64,000 bases of DNA from Streptomyces flavidovirens DSM 40150 (GTDB lineage: Bacteria > Actinomycetota > Actinomycetes > Streptomycetales > Streptomycetaceae): contig NZ_AUBE01000012.1 in assembly GCF_000429085.1 (NCBI RefSeq), forward strand, positions 1 to 64,000. The letters are read 5' to 3'. Within the stretch, counting starts at the first letter, position 1. Every line of letters starts with the position of its first letter. The notes under the pieces were generated by a model that was given only the letters and a program-made list of their open reading frames with translations, ran no database searches and was not told the origin of the DNA. Shown here piece by piece: positions 51,664-60,307 of this stretch. The position numbers and the translations under genes were made by a program.

Positions 51664-51965
51664 TTAGTCGCGGCGAATCAGCTCGGGGTCGATGCGCCGA
51701 CCGACGAGAGGCAGCGTTCCGGCGGCGGCCGCCGCCGCAACCACGCCCGCCGTAGCGATGGTGAGCAGTGGGATGCCGGAGGTGTCCCAGAAGACCTCGC
51801 CGACCCCGGTGATCAGGTAGCTGGGTTTGGCGCGTTTGCCCGCAATGAGTGCCAGGGTGAGGCCGATACTCCGTGGCAGTACGACCTGGGCGCGTTGGAC
51901 GGCCCGCATGGTCCTCGCGCGGGCACCGATCAGGGTGATGGCGGTGACTTGCGCACGTCGTTGGG
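51664..51965 (-). pseudogene. FtsX-like permease C-terminal fragment
   Basis: Reads RRAQVTAITLIGARARTMRA, VQRAQVVLPRSIGLTLALIA, GEVFWDTSGIPLLTIATAGV, AAAAGTLPLVGRRIDPELIR: the last cytoplasmic loop and the final membrane helices of a FtsX/MacB-type ABC permease. The upstream part and the ATPase gene are missing. It lies just downstream of, and on the same strand as, the biosynthetic operon but is not obviously part of it. Confidence 0.6.
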
Positions 51966-52051
51966 TCCTTGGAGGTAGAGAGGACCGGGACGTTGCCGTT
52001 GCGGGCTCTTGTTGTCGGCGATCGAGGTCGCCGAGGTGCATTCGCTGTACC

Positions 52052-53053
52052 TCACTGGTCGACCAGCGCGTACAGGCTGGACACCGCGGCGCCGCGCCGC
52101 CGCTTTGCCTCGATCGTCGTCATGCCCGCGTGCAGGCTGGTCGCGCCGTGGGCGTAGGCGTCTTCGACGGGCAGGTAGTACATGAGGTTGAAGTACAGGT
52201 GGGGTGCCGGATGCTGCCGGTCGATGGCGACCGCACGGATCCACGTCGTGGTCCCGTAGTGGTAGTACAGGCAGACTCCGATCATCCGCTGCCTGTCGTA
52301 GGCGGCCACCACACGGGCTTCGCTGCCCATGGCCGCCGCCTGCCGCTTCAGCAGTCCGGTCATCGCGTCGATGCCGTCCCGGTCATGCCCGTGGTCCTGC
52401 TGATGTCCGGCGAGTAGAACCCCGGCGTCCTGGAAGCAGTCCGCGAGCGTCTGGTGGCGCACATCGAGCCCGGCCGCGGCGAAGTTACGGCGTTCGCGGC
52501 GTATGCCGACACGGCGCTGCGACGGCAAGGAGGCGATGTAGTCGTCGATGCCCGCGCCGGGTAGAGGGATGAGAGCGTCGTCCTCGAGGTAGACGGGGCG
52601 TTCGGTGTAGAAGTGGGCGAGCTGGGTGGTGGCCCGGGTGGTGAGGTAGGGCCACCAGTGCGTTGTGTGGTGGCCCTTGGCGAAGTGGCGTGCGGCGTCT
52701 CGCAGCAGGATGAGGCAGGCGTCTCGCTGTCCGGTTGCGAGGCCGGGGGCGGTGAGCGGGGTGTTGTGGTAGCCGCGCCGCGCCCCGGCGATCACGCGAG
52801 GCCGCAGATGTGAGGGCAGCACGGTGCCGGGCTGGTAGTAGTCGTTCGGTTCGTCCCGCACCAGATAGAGGGGTGCGGCGGCGAGCAGGTTTCCTTTGCG
52901 GTCCCGTACGAGCGCATACGCGCACGTGGCGGTGGGGTCTTCCTCTTCGCCGGCGAGCCACTGGTGGGAGAGGTAGAGGCCGGCAGGCCGGGCGAGATGC
53001 TCCCACTCGGCGGCGGGGACGGCGTGGATGGATTCGACGATGCTCGTGATCAC
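52052..53053 (-). CDS. FemAB/GNAT-like acyltransferase (peptidogalycan-biosynthesis type)
   Basis: 333 residues from GTG 53053, which overlaps the MFS stop (GTGA). The sequence has the split GNAT layout of FemAB-like 'peptidogalycan biosynthesis' proteins: ARPAGLYLSHQWLAGEEEDP, YALVRDRKGNLLAAAPLYLV, DDYIASLPSQRRVGIRRERR, RQAAAMGSEARVVAAYDRQR, GVCLYYHYGTTTWIRAVAID, APHLYFNLMYYLPVEDAYAH, SLHAGMTTIEAKRRRGAAV. Relatives transfer aminoacyl groups (some from aminoacyl-tRNA) or acetyl groups to amines. Last gene of the minus arm of the cluster; a tailoring step adding an acyl or aminoacyl unit is inferred. Confidence 0.75.
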   Translation of the reverse strand: MITSIVESIHAVPAAEWEHLARPAGLYLSHQWLAGEEEDPTATCAYALVRDRKGNLLAAAPLYLVRDEPNDYYQPGTVLPSHLRPRVIAGARRGYHNTPLTAPGLATGQRDACLILLRDAARHFAKGHHTTHWWPYLTTRATTQLAHFYTERPVYLEDDALIPLPGAGIDDYIASLPSQRRVGIRRERRNFAAAGLDVRHQTLADCFQDAGVLLAGHQQDHGHDRDGIDAMTGLLKRQAAAMGSEARVVAAYDRQRMIGVCLYYHYGTTTWIRAVAIDRQHPAPHLYFNLMYYLPVEDAYAHGATSLHAGMTTIEAKRRRGAAVSSLYALVDQ

Positions 53054-54303
53054 CGGGGTTTCCTTCGGCGGTGACGGTTGGGGGCTTTGAGGGCGGGCGC
53101 GGCCAACATGGCGATCAGGCAGAGGGTGGCTTCGATACCCCACGGCAGGAGGGGCCCGGCTTCCAGCAGCAGGGTGAACAGGGCAGGAGCGGCGACCATG
53201 CCGATGGCCCACGAGAACTGGTACAGGCCCTGCGTGAAGCCCCCGGCCGCCTCGGGGGTGAGGCTCACGGACAGTTCGCTCAACGCTGGGCCGAGAAGGA
53301 TTTCCGCCACGCTGAACAGCGCTATCGCGACCACGAGGGCCGCCCAGGCGGTGAAGGCGAGGTGGGGCATCGCAGGTAGCGCGAACGCCCCCATCCCCAC
53401 CGCCATGATCAGGTATCCGGCTGCCACGGCTCGGCGGGGGATCTTCGGCGCCAGGTGCGCGGTGACAGCTGTCGAACACCCGGAGACGATGACGGTGTTG
53501 ATGACGAACAGCACACTCGCCGCCGCCGCGGGAAGCCCCAGGGCGCGGGTGGTGTAGAGGGCGACAAGCACAGCGAGGATGGCCTGAGCGAGGACGTACG
53601 GGATGTTCGCGGCCACGAGCAGCAGGTAGCGGCGCATGTTGTCCGACCGGGTCACCAGCGCACTTGGTGCCGCGTCGTCCGGTTGTGGTGGAGTGGTGGT
53701 GAGGGCGGCGAAGCAGGCGGCGGCCAGCAGGTAGGTCGCGGCGTCAAGCGCGATCATCCACCACAGCGAGCCCTTCCCGAACACCGCCAGGGCACCTGCC
53801 GCGGCGGCGGACCCGGCGGCCAGGCCGATGTTGCGCAACGAGCCGGTGAACGCGAACCACGCCCGGCGCTCCTCGGGTTCGGTGACGTGCGTGATCAGAG
53901 TGCGTTGTGCGGTGAAGTACATGTTGATCCCGGCCTGCACCAGCACGTACGCGCCGGCCACGTGCCACAGCTCGCCCGCCAGCAGAAACAGGGTGAACCC
54001 CGCGGCGGAGAGGATGTTCGCCCACACCACGACCCGTTTCGGCCCCACGCGGTCCATGAGGCGTCCGGCGAGGAACGTGACCGGCAGAGCGATGGCCTGC
54101 CCCACTGACACCGCCACGCCCACCTGCGCCAGCGGCAGACCTTGTACGTCGGTGAAGTACAGCAGCCCCAGCGGCAGGAGCATGCCGTTGCCGACGGAGT
54201 CGATCAGGTTGCCGGTGATGAAAAGGCCGTGCCCCCGCAGTACGGGCAGGCCAAGGCGGTCTGCGGGGCGGGGGCGGGGGCGAGCCGGCGTCGTTACGCT
54301 CAC
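53050..54303 (-). CDS. MFS transporter of the ATP-grasp cluster
   Basis: 417 residues. Twelve membrane helices are expected for the major facilitator superfamily: LFITGNLIDSVGNGMLLPLG, VGVAVSVGQAIALPVTFLAG followed by the loop motif RLMDRVGPKRVVVW, FTLFLLAGELWHVAGAYVLV, and in the second half LLLVAANIPYVLAQAILAVL and AVAAGYLIMAVGMGAFALPA. The RLMDRxGPKR loop is the family's motif A. DHA1-type exporters of this kind often sit in small-molecule clusters. Start overlaps the ATP-grasp stop (ATGA) and the stop overlaps the acyltransferase start (GTGA), so it is co-translated. Export of, or self-protection from, the cluster product is likely. Confidence 0.9.
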   Translation of the reverse strand: MSVTTPARPRPRPADRLGLPVLRGHGLFITGNLIDSVGNGMLLPLGLLYFTDVQGLPLAQVGVAVSVGQAIALPVTFLAGRLMDRVGPKRVVVWANILSAAGFTLFLLAGELWHVAGAYVLVQAGINMYFTAQRTLITHVTEPEERRAWFAFTGSLRNIGLAAGSAAAAGALAVFGKGSLWWMIALDAATYLLAAACFAALTTTPPQPDDAAPSALVTRSDNMRRYLLLVAANIPYVLAQAILAVLVALYTTRALGLPAAAASVLFVINTVIVSGCSTAVTAHLAPKIPRRAVAAGYLIMAVGMGAFALPAMPHLAFTAWAALVVAIALFSVAEILLGPALSELSVSLTPEAAGGFTQGLYQFSWAIGMVAAPALFTLLLEAGPLLPWGIEATLCLIAMLAAPALKAPNRHRRRKPR

Positions 54304-55550
54304 GGGCTCAGCAGGGCAGCGATCTTGCCCATGACATCGGCAGCGGGAAAGCCGGTCGCCTGGCGCAGCTCCGTCAAGGCTTTCACGGTTTTGTCTTCCT
54401 CGCCTTGGGCGAGGGTGACCACGACGATGTCGCCGCGGGAGGCACCGTCGATGACCAGCTCATGCGCGGTGACCACCTCAACGCGTTCCCGAAACTGGGC
54501 CACTACCTCCGGGGGGATGCGGTCCTCGGCGACGAATTCGATCGCCCACCCGGCCCGTTGCACCATGCCGGCGGCGAAGGGAAGGCCACGGGCCATGCGC
54601 GCGAGGGAAGTAAAGGTGTTTGTGCCCGACGCTGCGCACGACAGAGTGGTGGCGCCGCCGATGCGCGGGTTGATCTCAAGGATCACGAACTGGCCGCCGG
54701 TGTACACCATATCGACGTTGACCGACCCGCACACTCCCAGATTCCCGCACAGGGTGACCAGAGTGCGGGCCACTTCGACGAACGCGGCGTCTGCTTCCGT
54801 ACGGGGACCGCACCAGCGCAGGTCGGCGAAGGTGAACACCGGCTCCGCCCCGGCGCGTCCGGTCCAGCACAACGGCAGAACTTGGTAGGAGCCGGGCCGC
54901 CCCACGATGTCCACGCTGCACAGGTCGCCTTCGACGACCTGTTCCACGACTGTCGACACCTCCGGCGGGGACGCGAGGTAGGACTCCAGATCGGCGAGGG
55001 AGTGCAGGGTACGGATGCCCATGCTGGTCGAGTCCCACACGGGCTTCGACATCAGGGGATAGCCGATCTGTCCGGCCTGCACGCGCAGCGCGTCCGGGTA
55101 GCCGGGCACCGACAGGCCCCGCCCTGCCAGCAGGTCGGAGTCGGTACGGAATCCGTCAGGCACCTTCAGTCCGGCCTGTTCGCAGAGCTGCTTGGTCTCC
55201 CACTTGTCCACCAGCAGCATCGTCGCTGCGAGGGGTGTCATGATCGTCGGGATGCCGACGGCCTCCAGGAACGCCTTGGCCGTAGCATCACGCAGCGCGT
55301 TGTCGCACGGCAGCGAAATCGACACCGCCGCATCCGCTCCCCAGTCGGCGACCGCGCCCGCAAGCTCCCGTGGCGTCACGCCCCGATCAAGCCGTTCCCG
55401 GTACCCGGGGAAGTCGTTGTCACCGGCACTGCCGCTGGTGTAGAAGAGCCCGGCCTCGATCCCGTCGGCCGCGAGCCCGCGTACGGCCTGCTGGATGTAG
55501 GGGTCGGCGCGCTGAATGCCCACCGACCGTAAGAACGCTATCTTCCGCAC
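54300..55550 (-). CDS. ATP-grasp ligase A
   Basis: 416 residues from GTG 55550, 4 bp after the stop of ligase B. An N-terminal Rossmann-like pre-ATP-grasp domain (RKIAFLRSVGIQRADPYIQQ) leads to the ATP-grasp core: LVDKWETKQLCEQAGLKVPD, IGYPLMSKPVWDSTSMGIRT (phosphate/Lys loop), STVVEQVVEGDLCSVDIVG (adenine-hinge Glu-Gln), and the Mg-binding CGSVNVDMVYTGGQFVILEI then NPRIGG. These residues are all present, so it should be active. ATP-grasp enzymes activate a carboxylate as acyl phosphate and join it to an amine. With ligase B adjacent, two successive amide bonds are expected. Substrates unknown. Confidence 0.9.
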   Translation of the reverse strand: MRKIAFLRSVGIQRADPYIQQAVRGLAADGIEAGLFYTSGSAGDNDFPGYRERLDRGVTPRELAGAVADWGADAAVSISLPCDNALRDATAKAFLEAVGIPTIMTPLAATMLLVDKWETKQLCEQAGLKVPDGFRTDSDLLAGRGLSVPGYPDALRVQAGQIGYPLMSKPVWDSTSMGIRTLHSLADLESYLASPPEVSTVVEQVVEGDLCSVDIVGRPGSYQVLPLCWTGRAGAEPVFTFADLRWCGPRTEADAAFVEVARTLVTLCGNLGVCGSVNVDMVYTGGQFVILEINPRIGGATTLSCAASGTNTFTSLARMARGLPFAAGMVQRAGWAIEFVAEDRIPPEVVAQFRERVEVVTAHELVIDGASRGDIVVVTLAQGEEDKTVKALTELRQATGFPAADVMGKIAALLSP

Positions 55551-55554
55551 CTTT

Positions 55555-56808
55555 TCAGCTCACTTCCACTCGGGACCCGGCGGCCACCTGATCGGCCAGC
55601 CTGCGGACTTGATCAACCGTATCCGCGTGGGCGACCACGTGCCCGATCCGGCAGGCCGAATCCGCCGGCTCCGGCACCATGTCCCCGGGCCGAAGATGCA
55701 ACTCGCTGTGCGTACCAGGCGTTTTCGGGATGGACACCTTCCGCAGCACCCCGCCACGCTCGGGCAGCAGGAACCGGATCGTCGCCGCGTCCGTATGGGG
55801 GGTGACCGTGTCGGGGACCCGGCCGAGCACGGTCTGAAGGTAGGCCACGGCTTCACTCACGCCCGTCGCGGCCTCGACGATCTCACAGAGGTTGTCCCCC
55901 GGCAGGCGGGCGCCGGTCTCGATCACATACGGCGTCTCCGAACCCGGGGGGATCTTCACCTCCGTGTGCGCGATACCGTTGCGCACGCCGACGGCGAGCG
56001 CTGCCCGCGCCGCGGTGTGCTGCACCGTCCTTGCGAGCGGCGAAGGCAGACCGGAGGGGCAGGTGTGCCCGATCTCGATCCGGTACCGGCCCTCGGTGGT
56101 GTCCTTCCTGACAACCGGCAGAGGGTAGGCCACCCCGTCCGCGACCACCGTTTCGCACGAGTACTCCTCGCCGGGGATGTACTCCTGCACCAGAGCCCGC
56201 GTGTCGAGCTTCAGGCCGTGTGGGTAGGCGTGCGTGTACTGCTGGGCCGCGCCGACCGCGCAGGCGAGCTGATCCGGGCCGTCCACCACGGACACACCCC
56301 ACGAGCCGCCCTGCTCCGCGGGCTTCACCACCAGCGGCCAGCCCAGCTCGTGCGACCGCGCCACCTGGTGCGCCTCGGCCACATCGTGTACGACCGTCCA
56401 GCGGGGGGCGGGGATCTTGGCGGCGGCGAACGCCTCACCCATCAAGATCTTATTCCTGGCCGCCCGCGCGAGCAGAGGATCGTTACCCGGCAGGCCGACC
56501 CGCCCGGCGAGCAGCGCGGCGAGCGGGGTGAACAGCTCGAAGCAGGCAGCGACACCCGCGACAGCGCGATGCCGGCAGAAGGCCTCCATGTCTTCCAGGG
56601 CCTTGTGGGTATCGGCGAGATCTGTCGCGCAGACTCCCGCGAGGGCTGATCGCAGCCAGTCCGGGTAGCCGTCGTAGATGTCCTGGTGAGTGGCCGCGTA
56701 CAAGCGCAACCCCAGCCGGTCAGCGGCCTCGACGAGGAAACGCCCCGCGTTCCCCATAGGCTCGATCACCAGCACTCCCGGCCCGCGCGGGCCCGCACCC
56801 ATTGTCAT
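55555..56808 (-). CDS. ATP-grasp ligase B
   Basis: 417 residues; first gene of the minus arm. Order of motifs: pre-ATP-grasp domain (GVLVIEPMGNAGRFLVEAAD), ARAARNKILMGEAFAAAKIP, GWPLVVKPAEQGGSWGVSVV (Lys and flexible loop), TRALVQEYIPGEEYSCETVV (hinge), NGIAHTEVKIPPGSETPYVI then ETGARLPGDN for Mg-ligating Glu and Asn. It differs enough from ligase A to be a separate specificity rather than a recent duplicate. The BacD-like layout (EYSCETVV, C-terminal lid HVVAHADTVDQVRRLADQ) resembles L-amino-acid ligases. An amino-acid carboxylate acceptor is inferred, not shown. Confidence 0.9.
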   Translation of the reverse strand: MTMGAGPRGPGVLVIEPMGNAGRFLVEAADRLGLRLYAATHQDIYDGYPDWLRSALAGVCATDLADTHKALEDMEAFCRHRAVAGVAACFELFTPLAALLAGRVGLPGNDPLLARAARNKILMGEAFAAAKIPAPRWTVVHDVAEAHQVARSHELGWPLVVKPAEQGGSWGVSVVDGPDQLACAVGAAQQYTHAYPHGLKLDTRALVQEYIPGEEYSCETVVADGVAYPLPVVRKDTTEGRYRIEIGHTCPSGLPSPLARTVQHTAARAALAVGVRNGIAHTEVKIPPGSETPYVIETGARLPGDNLCEIVEAATGVSEAVAYLQTVLGRVPDTVTPHTDAATIRFLLPERGGVLRKVSIPKTPGTHSELHLRPGDMVPEPADSACRIGHVVAHADTVDQVRRLADQVAAGSRVEVS

Positions 56809-57025
56809 TCCACCAGCAAAGCCGCGGGGTGAGGGTAAGGGCTATGGGCCTGACAGACGAAAACAACTCACCCCACAGCCTGCACTGTTGGAGCAAGGTC
56901 CAATCAACTGGTCAGTAACCACAGCCCATTTGGTGCGCATGGCCCATGGAATCCTACAAGCGTCCCGTGGTCGGATCGCTACGCCAGGTAAACAGCATCC
57001 GCGACCCGAACGGGGAAGCAGCATC
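56809..57025. promoter_or_regulatory. Divergent promoter region of the ATP-grasp / radical SAM cluster
   Basis: 217 bp between the two divergent starts, expected to hold both promoters. A short palindrome TTGGA-GCAAGG-TCCAA lies at 56888-56903. No regulator gene is part of the cluster, so control may be from outside. The plus-strand frame is open through this region but has poor coding character before 57026. Confidence 0.4.
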
Positions 57026-58465
57026 GTGACCAGCCTGAACCAACAGCTCGCCGACTACATTGACCAGGGCGTCGTCCCGCCCTACCAGTACTCCTACCCG
57101 CCTCGCTCCACCTACCGCCCCCTCCCGGAGGGCAAGTGGAGCATCCCCGACGTGTGGGCCATGGACCTCGCCAACTACCAGGTCCCCGAACTCAACCTCT
57201 ACCTGCACGTCCCCTTCTGCGACCGCAAATGCGGCTTCTGCAACCTCTACACCATCATCAGCACCGACCAGGATGTCTTCGACGCCTACACCGACGCCCT
57301 GTGCACACAGATCCGAGATCACGCCGAGATCATCCAGGCCCGGCGCCTGCGCACCATCTACATAGGCGGCGGCACCCCCGCCCTGCTCAAGCCCCGTCAC
57401 TTCGAGCAGATCTTCACCACTATCGCCGACATCTACCCCAACTGGCGCTCCACGGTCGAAGAAGTCGCCGTCGAAGCCACACCGTCCTCCATCGCTGACG
57501 AACCCGGCGAGTTCAAGGCCCTCATCGACATGGGCCTCACCCGTGCCAACGTCGGCATCCAGTCCCTCGTACCCCGAGAGATCCGCGAAGCCGGCCGCGG
57601 CGGTGAGGACGAAGGCGTCATCCGCCGCGCCATCCACACCGCACACGAACTCGGACTGCCGGACCTGTCCACCGACCTGATCATGGGCTTCGCCGGACAG
57701 ACCCCGGAAACCTGGCGCCACAGCGTGGACGAACTGGCCAAACTCCAGCCCACCACCATCAGCACCTACTTCCTGACCGTGCGGCCGGACGCCTGGTTCT
57801 CCAAGACCGGCGCCTACCAGTACATGTGGCAGCCCGAGTTGTACGACCGCTACGACTACGCCCGCCAGGTCTTCCTCGATCACGGCTACGTCCAGGAAGG
57901 TTCCGTCCGCTACAAGAGGCCCGGCCGCGGCGGCTACGTCCAGAAGGTACTCACCTTCCACGGCGTCCCCCTGCTCGGCCTCGGCGTCGGCGCCCGCTCC
58001 TATACCAGCGTGCTCGACTACATGACCGGCGGCGTGAAGCCCTCAGCGGCGGAGGTCGCCGACTACATCAAGAGGGCCAGGAACCACGAGCTCGCCCCCG
58101 TCACCGGCTTCGAACTGACCGGCGAGGAAATCGTCCGCAAGCGCCTCGTCCTCGACTCGTTCGACCTCGACCTCACAGAACTCGACCGCTTCAGCTACCA
58201 GCAGCACGCGGCCGAGTTCGAACCCATCCTCGACGCGGCCGAGGTCAACGGCCTCATCCACCGCCTCGGCCGCCGCATCCAGCTCACCCCCAAGGGCTTC
58301 AAATACCGCGACGTCCTGTCCTGGATGTTCTACTCCGAGTCCGTCAAGGACCTCGACCGCGAGTACTACGAAAACCTCCACGCGGCGAACAGGCGCGCCC
58401 AGAAGACCATGGGAGCAACCCCCGTGCGCATCACCGGAATCGACCTGCGCGAGGGAGCCGCATGA
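57026..58465 (+). CDS. HemW-like radical SAM enzyme
   Basis: 479 residues from GTG 57026 behind CGGGGAAG. The cluster-binding motif CxxxCxxC is at residues 65, 69 and 72 in LYLHVPFCDRKCGFCNLYTI. The HemW-type continuation is present: LRTIYIGGGTPALLKPRHFE, TRANVGIQSLVPREIREAGR, DLSTDLIMGFAGQTPETWRH, TISTYFLTVRPDAWF. HemW relatives include heme chaperones, methyltransferases and cyclopropanases. No second Cys cluster was seen. The C-terminal ~100 residues (ELTGEEIVRKRLVLDSFDLD ... FKYRDVLSWMFYSESV) are the HemW-type winged domain. Unlike HemW it sits in a biosynthetic context and its partner is DUF1152, so a tailoring C-C, methyl or cyclopropane chemistry is plausible. Confidence 0.88.
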   Translation: MTSLNQQLADYIDQGVVPPYQYSYPPRSTYRPLPEGKWSIPDVWAMDLANYQVPELNLYLHVPFCDRKCGFCNLYTIISTDQDVFDAYTDALCTQIRDHAEIIQARRLRTIYIGGGTPALLKPRHFEQIFTTIADIYPNWRSTVEEVAVEATPSSIADEPGEFKALIDMGLTRANVGIQSLVPREIREAGRGGEDEGVIRRAIHTAHELGLPDLSTDLIMGFAGQTPETWRHSVDELAKLQPTTISTYFLTVRPDAWFSKTGAYQYMWQPELYDRYDYARQVFLDHGYVQEGSVRYKRPGRGGYVQKVLTFHGVPLLGLGVGARSYTSVLDYMTGGVKPSAAEVADYIKRARNHELAPVTGFELTGEEIVRKRLVLDSFDLDLTELDRFSYQQHAAEFEPILDAAEVNGLIHRLGRRIQLTPKGFKYRDVLSWMFYSESVKDLDREYYENLHAANRRAQKTMGATPVRITGIDLREGAA

Positions 58466-59526
58466 CCGGCCTTTACATCGCGGCGGGCGGAGGAGGAGAC
58501 CCGATCGGTACCCTCATGGCCGCCCGCACCATCTCCGTCAATCCGGCCCCGCCGCGGATCGCCACGTACGCATGGGAACGACCCGAAGTCGACCCCACCC
58601 ACAGGCCCCTCGGGACAGTGGACTTCGCCGGGCTCGCCCGCGAAGCCGGCGGCGCCGCGGCATTCACGTCGGCCACCCGAGCCCGCTTACCGGCCGGATC
58701 CACCATGCCCGGCCTCGCCAGGGATCTGCCTGCCAGGCTGCTGCTGCTCGACCCCACCCATGGGCTCTCCTCCCTGTCACGGCAGATCGGCTCCATGGCC
58801 AAAGCCGCAGGTGGCCGGATCCGCATCGTAGACATCGGCGGCGACATCCTCACCCACGGCAACGAGCCCATGCTGTGCAGCCCGTTCGGGGATGCTTACA
58901 CGCTCGCCGCCTGTCACCTCACCGGCATCCCCACCACCGTCTACATCGCGGGCCCCGGCCTCGACGGAGAAATCGGCGAACAACTCCTTCTGGAACGCCT
59001 CACCGGACACCACCAGCACCACCCCCTCACACCCAGCCGGGGAGCAGCCTCAGCAGCCGCCCCCGCACTGGCATGGCACCCCTCCGAGGCATCCGCACTG
59101 TGGGCCGCCGCCATCCACGGCGCCCGCGGCGCCGTTCGCGCTGCCCGCGACACTATCCATCTCACCGATGTCTCCCCACGGCTGTACCACCTGCCGCTTC
59201 AGGAAGCCGTCGGCCACAACCCGGTCGCACAAGCCCTCATCGACGAGCGCCCAGCATCCCTGGAGGCGGCAGCCGACCTCTCTCACCGGCTCACGGGCAT
59301 TCACGGGCTGGCACCCGAACACAACCGGACACCCCATCACCCGCCCGCCGGGAGGATCGACTTCCTCAACCAGGACGAGGCCATGAAGACCCTCCGCGAA
59401 GCGGCCGACGGAGCCGACCACGTCACGCTCCGGTACGCCGCCCGCACCCTCGGCCTCGCCTGGACGGACATCCCAGCCCTGCGAAACATCCTCGACGCCG
59501 ACACCCCACTGCTCCAGCTCGCCTGA
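58462..59526 (+). CDS. DUF1152 protein coupled to the radical SAM gene
   Basis: 354 residues from ATG 58462, overlapping the radical SAM stop (ATGA). DUF1152 features: Gly-rich N-terminus YIAAGGGGDPIGTLMA; ERPEVDPTHRPLG; RLLLLDPTHGLSSLSRQIGS; RIRIVDIGGDILTHGNEPML and CSPFGDAYTLAACHLTGIPT; YIAGPGLDGEIGEQLLLERL. The family is uncharacterised and is found in actinobacterial secondary-metabolite loci; the GGGGD and DIGGDIL motifs suggest nucleotide binding or a hydrolase-like fold. Soluble, intact. Close coupling implies it works on the same intermediate as the radical SAM enzyme. This is the gene most in need of a function in the cluster. Confidence 0.82.
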   Translation: MTGLYIAAGGGGDPIGTLMAARTISVNPAPPRIATYAWERPEVDPTHRPLGTVDFAGLAREAGGAAAFTSATRARLPAGSTMPGLARDLPARLLLLDPTHGLSSLSRQIGSMAKAAGGRIRIVDIGGDILTHGNEPMLCSPFGDAYTLAACHLTGIPTTVYIAGPGLDGEIGEQLLLERLTGHHQHHPLTPSRGAASAAAPALAWHPSEASALWAAAIHGARGAVRAARDTIHLTDVSPRLYHLPLQEAVGHNPVAQALIDERPASLEAAADLSHRLTGIHGLAPEHNRTPHHPPAGRIDFLNQDEAMKTLREAADGADHVTLRYAARTLGLAWTDIPALRNILDADTPLLQLA

Positions 59527-59748
59527 GCTGCACCCCGAAGGGCCCGGCATCCATGGTGTGATGCTGTTGGCCACGACACGGCGTTGAGGCGCGGGACCTG
59601 CACAAGGAGCCCTCCGCACTTACGGCAACCGAACGGACCGGGCCCCGCTCAGCTACGCTCTACTGCCTGTAGCCTCGCAAAATGCCCGTTTCAGCCGGTG
59701 CCTGGTGGGCACTCGTGTGGTGAGTGAGTGGAAAGTGGGCATGGCCTA
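59527..59748. other. Spacer after the biosynthetic plus-strand operon
   Basis: No coding frame of quality. It leads to the hairpin at 59749. Confidence 0.35.
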
Positions 59749-59785
59749 CTCGGGGCTCGGCCGCGGTACCGGGTCGAGCCCCGAG
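59749..59785 (+). terminator. Terminator after the radical SAM / DUF1152 operon
   Basis: An 11-bp perfect stem CTCGGGGCTCG / CGAGCCCCGAG with a 15-nt loop, 220 bp beyond the DUF1152 stop. It marks the probable right border of the cluster. Confidence 0.6.
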
Positions 59786-59871
59786 TCACGCAGCCCCAAG
59801 GCGCGTTCGGCCTATGGGCTCATCTTGCTCCTCCGGTGGCACCACCGCGTGCAGGTGAATAGTCCTCCCCG

Positions 59872-60254
59872 TTGAAGGTCCGCGGCATCCAGTACGACGC
59901 ACCGGGCCGGGACTCCAACCGCTGCTCGACGGGTGACACCCACGAGGAGTATCTGACGGTCAAGAACTACGCGTCTCGTCCGCGACCGTGAACCTGAAGG
60001 GTTACGTCGTCAAGGACGCGGCCGGCAACCGTTTCGCGTTCACGGCCAACCACTTCCTGCGGCCCGGCGACTACGTGAAGCTGCGAGGCGGCAATGGCAC
60101 CGACTCCGACTCCGACAACGTCGTCTACCGCGACAACTGCAACTTCATGTGGAACAACGACCGCGACAACCTCTACCCCTACAAGCCCTCCGGCAGCCGC
60201 GCGGACATCCGCTCCGAGAGCAGAGAGCGGCAACGGCTACATCACCTCCACTAA
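59872..60254 (+). pseudogene. Lamin-tail-domain protein remnant, frameshifted
   Basis: One frame reads LKVRGIQYDAPGRDSNRCST, GDTHEEYLTVKNYASR. After one shifted base near 59975 the next gives NLKGYVVKDAAGNRFAFTAN, HFLRPGDYVKLRGGNGTDSD, NVVYRDNCNFMWNNDRDNLY. This is the immunoglobulin-like lamin tail domain of secreted Streptomyces proteins. The signal peptide is missing and the C-terminus is altered (YPYKPSGSRADIRSE), where a final GNGYITYH-like end is only readable in another frame. Confidence 0.7.
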
Positions 60255-60260
60255 CCCGCA

Positions 60261-60307
60261 CCCGCTCATGCTTCCGTCGCCCGGCGGGCGAGGGAAGCAT
60301 GAGCGGG
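60261..60307. terminator. Long hairpin terminator
   Basis: 15-bp perfect arms CCCGCTCATGCTTCC / GGAAGCATGAGCGGG with a 17-nt GC-rich loop that can itself pair. Directly after the lamin-tail gene. Confidence 0.75.

Noticed and set aside
51664..51965. FtsX-like permease as a seventh gene of the ATP-grasp cluster
   Set aside because: Only the C-terminal ~100 residues remain and no ATPase partner exists, so it is a remnant beside the cluster.
54405..56649. Long plus-strand frames opposite both ATP-grasp genes
   Set aside because: Antisense shadows; the minus strand has complete ATP-grasp motifs and operon overlaps.
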